The notes below the pieces were generated by a model. It saw nothing but the letters and a program-made list of their open reading frames with translations. It was not told the DNA's origin and did no database searches. This document shows, one piece after another, positions 31,439 through 36,586 of a DNA stretch of 36,586 nucleotides (position 1 is the stretch's first letter; every line of letters starts with the position of its first letter). The translations under genes and the position numbers were made by a program. The stretch comes from Nitrospinota bacterium (GTDB lineage Bacteria > JAUXIQ01). The DNA lies in the NCBI GenBank assembly GCA_030620925.1, contig JAUXIQ010000001.1, positions 1-36,586 on the forward strand, given 5' to 3'.

Positions 31439-31497
31439 ATCTCTACACCTCCTTAATTTGGATAGATTCTATAGTCTCGATGTCTGATTTCACTAAC

Positions 31498-31526
31498 AAT
31501 ATAATATCTGAGTGCTGTAATGTCAA
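31498..31526 (-). promoter_or_regulatory. Promoter of hsp20
   Basis: On the minus strand a perfect TTGACA (31526-31521), 17 bases, then TATATT (31503-31498, one mismatch from consensus). The predicted start near 31491 leaves a leader of about 53 bases. Inside the spacer is AGCACTC, the half-site of the CIRCE operator, but the second half is absent. Confidence 0.75.
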
Positions 31527-31634
31527 GTCATGTATGCAAGAATATTTATATTTTTTATCGTGATTGTGTTATAATCCAGCATCGGCCTTTTAAATAGTTG
31601 AATTATAACATATAATCCAGCTTGCATTCTCATG

Positions 31635-31720
31635 GATACCGTTGCCAGCGAAGCTGAATGGACCTTTTCTCATAATTAGACGAGATTCTTCGCCCCGCGA
31701 AACGCGGGACTCAGAATGAC
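31635..31720. repeat. Dispersed repeat of about 75-85 bases, copy 2
   Basis: Same block order as 30511-30585, with the added inner stem CCCCGCG/CGCGGGA. It ends CTCAGAATGACATAATGCGGCG, identical at its end to the element at 30731-30769. Confidence 0.7.
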
Positions 31721-31730
31721 ATAATGCGGC

Positions 31731-31756
31731 GTAGGGGCAGGCCCCTGTGCCTGCCC
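31731..31756. repeat. Hairpin element GTAGGGGCAGGC...GCCTGCCC
   Basis: GGGCAGGC and GCCTGCCC are perfect arms. It directly follows the repeat at 31635-31730, so two repeat families are joined end to end. Confidence 0.7.
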
Positions 31757-31813
31757 AAATAATATAAATACCAATGACGGGCAATCCCGCCTACCGCGAT
31801 TCTGCCAGCAATA

Positions 31814-31882
31814 AATTTCCCCTCCTCTGGACCCCGCCACACGCGGGGCGTTCCGGTTGAGGGGATTAAGGGGAGGGGGATT
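31814..31882. repeat. Repeat with TTTCCCCTCC and GGGGAGGGGGA ends
   Basis: Starts AATTTCCCCTCCTCTGG, has an inner CCCCGC/GCGGGG stem, then GTTGAGGGGATTAAGGGGAG and a G-rich end. The ends are near inverted copies. Distinct from the other families in this gap. Confidence 0.6.
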
Positions 31883-31905
31883 TTGAAAGCGCAATGGTTG
31901 TAGGT

Positions 31906-31953
31906 GCGTATTGCATACGCCCCAATAAGGCGAGTTACAAACCCGCCCCTACG
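31906..31953. repeat. Hairpin elements with GTAGG...CGTATTGCATACG and ...CCGCCCCTACG
   Basis: TTGTAGGTGCGTATTGCATACGCCC holds GCGTAT/ATACGC arms. It is followed by GGCGAGTTACAAACCCGCCC and CTACG. Together they read as two GTAGG(G)GCG-type elements facing each other. Confidence 0.55.
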
Positions 31954-31983
31954 TAATCCCGCCTGCGGCGGGTTGATCGTCCA

Positions 31984-32008
31984 GGGCAGGCACGAGACTT
32001 GCCCCTAC
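31984..32008. repeat. Inverted copy of the GTAGGGGC hairpin element
   Basis: GGGCAGGCACGAGACTTGCCCCTAC is the reverse-complement orientation of the elements at 30806 and 31731. After it, 32009-32128 holds a weak plus-strand promoter candidate (TTGACT at 32040, 17 bases, TAGTAG) and the leader of the molybdoenzyme operon. Confidence 0.65.
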
Positions 32009-32128
32009 AATCGCGTCAGGGAGGCGCCCACAATAATACTTGACTTTGAGGAAACTATAAAGTAGTAGAGTTCAAGGCATAAGATAAAAGCATTTTTCAA
32101 CGGTTGATATTTTCCCCGGGGGGAGGCG

Positions 32129-34750
32129 ATGAAGGAAGGGGTTTGGGAGGACGTCTGGATTCCGTCCGCTTGCAGCATCTGCTACAACCAGTGCGGCATC
32201 CTGGTGCACCGCGTGAACGGGGTTGTGGTAAAAATCGAGGGAAATCCGGAGAGTCCGCTGGGACTGGGGCGGCTGTGCCCCAAAGGGCTTTCGGGCATAA
32301 TGATGCTCTACGATCCTCACCGCCTCAACGTCCCCCTGAAACGCACCAACCCGGAAAAAGGTATTGGGGTCGACCCCGGCTGGGTGGAGATAAGCTGGGA
32401 TGAGGCCCTGGAGATAATAACCGGGAAGCTGAAGAAAGTGCGGGAGGAAGACCCACGCAAGCTGATCATGACCGGGTGCATCCCCTCCATGTGGCCCCTC
32501 ACCTTCGCCATGGCAACCTTCATGCCCGCATTCGGCTCGTCAAATGTGTTCTTTTCCGACGGACACCAGTGCGGCAACGCCGAGCACCTGCTGGCGGGGA
32601 CGCTTCACGGCGCTCTCACCACCAACCCCGACCTGGAGCATTGCGACTACTTAATAATGTTCGGATGCCACTGCGGCACCGCCGCATATTACGCCTTCAC
32701 CACCATGGCCCAGCGGATGGCCGACGCCCGCGCCCGGGGCATGAAGCTGGTGGTGGTGGACCCCATGATGAACGCCGCCGGCGAGAAGGCGGACGAGTGG
32801 CTGCCCATCCGGCCCGGCACCGACGGGGCGCTGGCGCTGGCCATGCTCAACGTCCTGCTCAACGAAACCGGAATATACGACAGGGAATATCTGCGGGAAC
32901 ACACCAACGGGCCCTATCTCATCGGACCGGACGGTCATTACGTACGCAGCGGTGAGAACGGCAAACCCCTGGTATGGGACGAATCAAGGGGTGCTGCAGG
33001 GACCTGCGAAGAAGTTGAGTCTCACCAGAACGCAATAGAGGGCGCATACACCGTCGGAGGCGTGGAGTGCAGGCCCGCCTTCCAGTTGTTGAAAGATCAC
33101 GTCCAGAATTACACCCCGGAATGGGCGGAGAAGATAACCACCATCCCCGCTCAGGTTACCAGGCGCATCGCCAGAGAATTCGGGGAGGCCGCAAGCGTGG
33201 GCAGCACCATTACCATAGACGGCGTACAGCTCCCCAGCCGACCGGCCTCGTTGGTCTATTTCAAAGGGTCCCACGGGCATAACCATGCCTGGCTCACATC
33301 GCTGGCCATAGAACTGCTGTGCGAGGTGGTGGGGGCCAGCAACGTCCCCGGAGGCCTCATGGGCGCCAGCCCCGTCTGCTACGGCCATCCGGAGACGGAG
33401 CTGCCGCGCTGGGTGCCCAAGGCGGGCCCCGACGGGCTGCTCACCCCCGGTATCTGGATCGGGGCAACGGAGCCCGGCTATTCGGTGAAACCATACCCCG
33501 CCGTGGAGCCGCAGGCGCCTCAGAGCTACAATCTGATGGACCTTCTCCCCACCGCTCTATCCAGTCATTTGGCGGTGCTCACCATGCCCCGGGGGGAGGA
33601 GTTTAAAATCCCCTACAAACCGGAAGTGCTCCTCAACTACGGGGCCAACAGCCTGATGAGCATCGGCAACCCGGAGACCACCGCCGACGCACTGCGTGAG
33701 CTGTTCGTAATCTCATTCAACCTGTGGCTGGACGAAACCACCGATTTCGCGGACATCGTCCTCCCCGACACCTCATACCTCGAACGGCTTGACCCTTCAC
33801 CCAATCTGCACATCCACCACTTCCCCGTGGGCATGGGGGATTGGGGCTGGCAGATACGCCAGCCGGTGGTGGAGCCTATAGGGCAGCGGCGGCATTTCTG
33901 CGAGGTGCTCATGGACCTCTCGGAGCGCCTGGGCATGCTGGATGCCCACCACGCACTGATCAACCACTATTACGGATTGCAGGGCGAACACACGCTCAAG
34001 CCCGATGAAAAATATTCCTGGGAAGAAATAGGAGACCACATCTATAAATACTACTTCGGACCCGGCCACGGGCTGGACTGGTTCAAGAAAAACGGTGTCA
34101 TCAAATGGCCCAAGAACGTCAAGGAAGCCTTCTGGAAACCCTTCATCGAGGCCCGGGTGCCCATATATTTCGAATGGATGAAGGAGTTCGGGGAAAAGGT
34201 GGATTCCATCGTCAAGGAGAACGCGCTTCCCTGGCCCGAGGAGGGCGATTTTCAGGCTCTCCCGGATTGGAAGCCCTGCGCTGCTCTGGAGAGCGAGGAT
34301 GAAGAGTACGACATGCAGGCCGTCTATTACCGCGTGGCCTGGCACTCCTTCTCCATGACCTACCAGAACCCCTGGTTGGCCGAAATCTCGGAGAAGATGG
34401 ACCCCTACTCCTATTTCATCTCCGTAAACACGACTACGGCGAAAGAGAAGGGTATCGAGAGCGGCGACCAGATATGGGTGGAATCGAAAGACGCCGGTAA
34501 GGTGCGTGGTCTGGCGGTGCTGGTGGAAGGGATACACCCTCAGGTGGTGGGCATAGCCAACAACGGCGGTCATTGGAGCCCCAACTTGCCGATTGCAAAA
34601 GGCAAAGGGGTCTTCTTCGAGGCGCTCATGCCCTTGGACCTTAAGAAGACCGACCCGGTGACCATCACCATGGACTGCGACGCCAGAGTCAAAATCTACA
34701 AGGACGCTTCGGGAGAAAAATGGCAAGATACGGCATGGTCATCGACCTGA
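32129..34750 (+). CDS. Molybdopterin oxidoreductase catalytic subunit (DMSO reductase superfamily)
   Basis: An 873-residue catalytic subunit of a complex iron-sulfur molybdoenzyme. The N-terminal 4Fe-4S site is C15-x2-C18-x3-C22 plus Cys50 in 'GRLCPKG'. The bis-MGD domains follow; Cys148 in 'DGHQCGNAEH' sits where the molybdenum (or tungsten) ligand is expected, so a cysteine-ligated, polysulfide/thiosulfate- or formate-type active site is possible. The C-terminal MGD-binding domain is complete ('WHSFSMTYQNPWLAEI' to 'DPVTITMDCDARVKIY'). There is no Tat signal, unlike most exported relatives, so the enzyme may be cytoplasmic. GGGGGGAGG lies just upstream of the ATG. It overlaps the Fe-S subunit gene by 31 bases. 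Substrate unassigned. Confidence 0.92.
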   Translation: MKEGVWEDVWIPSACSICYNQCGILVHRVNGVVVKIEGNPESPLGLGRLCPKGLSGIMMLYDPHRLNVPLKRTNPEKGIGVDPGWVEISWDEALEIITGKLKKVREEDPRKLIMTGCIPSMWPLTFAMATFMPAFGSSNVFFSDGHQCGNAEHLLAGTLHGALTTNPDLEHCDYLIMFGCHCGTAAYYAFTTMAQRMADARARGMKLVVVDPMMNAAGEKADEWLPIRPGTDGALALAMLNVLLNETGIYDREYLREHTNGPYLIGPDGHYVRSGENGKPLVWDESRGAAGTCEEVESHQNAIEGAYTVGGVECRPAFQLLKDHVQNYTPEWAEKITTIPAQVTRRIAREFGEAASVGSTITIDGVQLPSRPASLVYFKGSHGHNHAWLTSLAIELLCEVVGASNVPGGLMGASPVCYGHPETELPRWVPKAGPDGLLTPGIWIGATEPGYSVKPYPAVEPQAPQSYNLMDLLPTALSSHLAVLTMPRGEEFKIPYKPEVLLNYGANSLMSIGNPETTADALRELFVISFNLWLDETTDFADIVLPDTSYLERLDPSPNLHIHHFPVGMGDWGWQIRQPVVEPIGQRRHFCEVLMDLSERLGMLDAHHALINHYYGLQGEHTLKPDEKYSWEEIGDHIYKYYFGPGHGLDWFKKNGVIKWPKNVKEAFWKPFIEARVPIYFEWMKEFGEKVDSIVKENALPWPEEGDFQALPDWKPCAALESEDEEYDMQAVYYRVAWHSFSMTYQNPWLAEISEKMDPYSYFISVNTTTAKEKGIESGDQIWVESKDAGKVRGLAVLVEGIHPQVVGIANNGGHWSPNLPIAKGKGVFFEALMPLDLKKTDPVTITMDCDARVKIYKDASGEKWQDTAWSST

Positions 34751-35358
34751 AACGGTGCATCGGCTGCTACGGCTGTCAGATAGCCTGCAAGGCTGAAAAT
34801 TTCACGCCGCCCGGTATCACCTGGGCGCTGGTGCTGAAGAACGAGCAGGGCAGCTTCCCCGCCGTGCGGCGGCTCTCCCTGCCCATGCTGTGCATGCACT
34901 GCGCAGAACCCGCCTGCGAGAAGGTCTGCCCCTCAGGGGCCACGGTGAAGGAAGAGGACGGGACGGTCACCGTGGACTACGAAACCTGCATCGGATGCCG
35001 ATACTGCATGGTGGCCTGTCCCTACGGCTCCCGTTATTTCAACGACCGGGAGCTGAACTATTACGGCGATCAGCGGACACCCTACGAAGAGGTCGGGGCC
35101 GATCCCCCGGAAGGATGGGAAAGTAAGCCGCGCCGCGCGCGTTGCACGGGCAGGGTTGAGAAATGCGACTTATGCTCCCATCGCCGGGAGCAGGAGCTGG
35201 AACCGGCCTGCGTGGCCAACTGCATGGCCAAGGCGCGCTACTTCGGCGACCTGGACGACCCCTACTCAGAGGTCTCCCGTCTGGTCAGGGAGAAAGGCGG
35301 CTTTCAGTTGAACCCCGAGCTGGGCACGGACCCCTCGGTCTATTATCTGCCCGTATGA
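34720..35358 (+). CDS. Four-cluster ferredoxin-like electron-transfer subunit (DmsB/PsrB/NrfC type)
   Basis: A 212-residue Fe-S protein with four cysteine groups. They are CIGCYGCQIAC, CMHCAEPACEKVCP, CIGCRYCMVACP and a last one spread over C-x6-C-x2-C and CVANC. This is the layout of the electron-transfer subunits of molybdoenzymes, passing electrons between the catalytic subunit and the membrane anchor. The ending 'YFGDLDDPYSEVSRLV' then 'LNPELGTDPSVYYLP' is typical. The ATG lies within the end of the catalytic gene, with GGGAG close upstream, so translation is coupled. Confidence 0.94.
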   Translation: MARYGMVIDLKRCIGCYGCQIACKAENFTPPGITWALVLKNEQGSFPAVRRLSLPMLCMHCAEPACEKVCPSGATVKEEDGTVTVDYETCIGCRYCMVACPYGSRYFNDRELNYYGDQRTPYEEVGADPPEGWESKPRRARCTGRVEKCDLCSHRREQELEPACVANCMAKARYFGDLDDPYSEVSRLVREKGGFQLNPELGTDPSVYYLPV

Positions 35359-35367
35359 GGTGAACGT

Positions 35368-36330
35368 ATGACGAATACCGGCTTGCGAAACAGCCCGGGA
35401 GGGAGCGGACAAGCCGTCTGGGGCTGGAAAGTAGCCGCTTACCTCTTCCTAGCCGGTGTGGGGGCGGGAGCCTACGCGGCGGGAGCGGTTGCGGATTTCC
35501 TGGGGACGGGCTGGGAGACCGCGTCCCGGACGGGGATAACCCTGGGCCCGCTGCTGGTGCTGGTTTCAACGGTCTTCCTCATTGCGGACCTCGGCGTCCC
35601 CGGCGGGTTTTTAAGGGCCGGAGCACGGCCCCGATCATCGTGGATATCCAGGGGAGTATTAATACTTACGCCGTTCGTGATAATAGGACTTATAAACATA
35701 TTCCTGCTGGTCTGGCCCTGGCATCTGCTCCAGGGGGCTCCGACGGCGCGCCTGGCCCTGGAGGGAGTGGGGATCGCCCTGGCCCTGCTGACCATGGTCT
35801 ATACCGGCCTGCTTCTGGGCGCCGTGCGGCCCATCCTCTTCTGGAACAACGCCATGCTGCCAGTGCTGTTCCTGCTTTCGGCGCTGTCTACGGGGCTGAT
35901 GGTCCTCATGCTTGCGCTTTCGCTCTCTCCGGCCGCCTCCGGCTTCGGCTTGCACGCACAATTATACGGACTGGCCAGGGCTGACGCCCTGATACTGGGG
36001 TTCGAAGCGGTGGTGGTGTTCTTCTACCTTCAGGGATGCTACGCCTCGCCTGCGTCCAGACCCTCAGCGGAGCTGCTGCTAACCGGCTCGCTGGCCCCCA
36101 TTTTCTGGGCCGGCCTGGTGGCCTCCGGCATCGCGTTTCCACTGGTCTACGAGCTTGTCGCCCTTTCTCCCGCGTCCAAAGAGGTCGAAACGGCTCTGGC
36201 TATGGCCGCATCCATTTTCGGCCTGGCGGGGGGTCTCCTGCTGCGCTACCTGATAGTGGCGGGGGGCATGAGGGTCCCTCTCAAGGCGGCGGGAATGTTG
36301 CTGAACACTTCCGGCAAAGCCCGCTTCTGA
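35368..36330 (+). CDS. NrfD/PsrC-type membrane anchor subunit
   Basis: A 320-residue polytopic protein with eight or nine predicted spans. The first block 'VWGWKVAAYLFLAGVGAGAYAAGAVADFLG' is the NrfD/PsrC signature. Such subunits bind menaquinone and join the Fe-S subunit to the quinone pool, with no heme. A GAGGTGAACG site overlaps the stop of the preceding gene, so the three genes form one operon for a catalytic, electron-transfer and anchor complex. Direction of electron flow (respiratory reductase or dehydrogenase) cannot be told. Confidence 0.9.
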   Translation: MTNTGLRNSPGGSGQAVWGWKVAAYLFLAGVGAGAYAAGAVADFLGTGWETASRTGITLGPLLVLVSTVFLIADLGVPGGFLRAGARPRSSWISRGVLILTPFVIIGLINIFLLVWPWHLLQGAPTARLALEGVGIALALLTMVYTGLLLGAVRPILFWNNAMLPVLFLLSALSTGLMVLMLALSLSPAASGFGLHAQLYGLARADALILGFEAVVVFFYLQGCYASPASRPSAELLLTGSLAPIFWAGLVASGIAFPLVYELVALSPASKEVETALAMAASIFGLAGGLLLRYLIVAGGMRVPLKAAGMLLNTSGKARF

Positions 36331-36345
36331 AGTTGAGGTCTTACG

Positions 36346-36586
36346 GTGCTGGTAAAAATCAGTTTCTACGGCGTCTACCGAGATTTCCTCGACCGCTCGG
36401 GATTGGAGCTGGAACTGCCCCCGGAAGCCACCATCCGCGAGCTGCTCCAGGAGTTGAGCGAAATTCTGGGCAGTAAGTTCCGCCAGCGCATACTGGCCGA
36501 AGAAGGCGGGCTGCACCTGCACGTCAATCTTTCCGTCAACGACAGGCAGGTGAGCCCTTCCGAGATAGATGAGCGGCTATCCCCGG
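36346..36586 (+). CDS. MoaD/ThiS-like sulfur-carrier protein (partial, runs off the window)
   Basis: The frame starts at GTG 36346, 15 bases after the anchor gene stop, with GAGGT about seven bases upstream. The visible 80 residues begin 'VLVKISFYGVYRDFLDRSG' and continue through 'PPEATIRELLQELSEILG' to 'HLHVNLSVNDRQVSP'. This strand-helix-strand order is the beta-grasp fold of MoaD-type proteins; the diagnostic C-terminal Gly-Gly lies beyond the edge. MoaD supplies sulfur for molybdopterin, so its place next to a molybdoenzyme makes sense, and AOR-type enzyme clusters often hold such a gene. Part of the same operon. Confidence 0.75.
   Translation, partial: MLVKISFYGVYRDFLDRSGLELELPPEATIRELLQELSEILGSKFRQRILAEEGGLHLHVNLSVNDRQVSPSEIDERLSP

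Noticed and set aside
31590-31894. Two overlapping minus-strand frames downstream of the molybdoenzyme leader
   Set aside because: They lie wholly in intergenic repeats and have the same repeat-derived strings.
30399-32008. A CRISPR array
   Set aside because: The repeats differ in sequence, length and spacing, and there are no evenly spaced unique spacers or cas genes.
33797-34726. 309-codon minus-strand frame opposite the molybdoenzyme gene
   Set aside because: Antisense shadow of a gene with clear cofactor motifs; no ribosome-binding site or family resemblance.
1-36586. tRNA or rRNA genes
   Set aside because: No cloverleaf-like set of arms or rRNA core sequence was noticed while reading the gaps; a covariance-model scan would be the proper test.

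Overview
The window looks like chromosomal DNA of an anaerobic bacterium, probably of a monoderm-type lineage. Three things point this way: the gene order rpmF-plsX-fabK-fabD-fabG-acpP-fabF-rnc followed by a radical SAM gene, a zinc-ribbon L32, and a DUF177 protein with paired cysteine motifs. The low-oxygen chemistry (2-hydroxyacyl-CoA dehydratase-type proteins, an Fe-S/molybdopterin enzyme, a QueG-like Fe-S protein) and the many short palindromic intergenic repeats would suit Chloroflexota (Dehalococcoidia-like), a deep Bacillota/Clostridia group or a deep actinobacterial group. The sequence alone does not decide between them. Genes are mostly GC-rich; AT-rich stretches mark intergenic DNA and one probable insertion.

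Layout. 1-4200 (+): the tail of a probable 2-hydroxyacyl-CoA dehydratase subunit, a Tat-exported branched-chain-amino-acid-type binding protein, and a hydantoinase B/oxoprolinase. An AT-rich toxin-antitoxin-like pair follows, with a second, diverged copy of the hydantoinase 3' end on its far side. 4289-4900 (-): a gamma-carbonic-anhydrase-like hexapeptide-repeat protein. 5163-8842 (+): a carbamoyltransferase cassette with two small membrane proteins and a membrane-anchored SGNH hydrolase. 8867-10648: an HD-GYP protein (-) and a short-chain dehydrogenase (+).

10822-20204 (-) is a housekeeping block: DUF177 protein, L32, PlsX, FabK, FabD, FabG, ACP, FabF, RNase III, a radical SAM protein and a QueG-like Fe-S protein. 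It is preceded by a perfect consensus sigma-70 promoter (TTGACA-17-TATAAT). Together these genes make the acyl-ACP supply, feed it to phospholipid synthesis through PlsX, and link it to ribosome and RNA maturation. 20633-21617 (-) holds TsaB (tRNA t6A synthesis) and a DUF465 coiled-coil protein. 21883-24337 (-) holds a two-subunit 2-hydroxyacyl-CoA dehydratase/benzoyl-CoA reductase-type pair with its own promoter but no activating ATPase in view. 24501-29550 (-) is a MoxR ATPase system with three membrane or exported proteins and no DUF58 protein in view.

29743-32128 holds a small secreted protein and Hsp20 (both -, both with clear terminators), surrounded by two unusually dense patches of mixed intergenic repeats. 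32129-36586 (+) is a molybdoenzyme operon: catalytic subunit, four-cluster ferredoxin subunit, NrfD-type membrane anchor, and the start of a MoaD/ThiS-like sulfur carrier running off the window.

The best candidates for something little described are the carbamoyltransferase/DUF5989/SGNH cassette, the MoxR cluster with its unassigned membrane partners, and the hydantoinase-tail duplication around the toxin-antitoxin-like pair.
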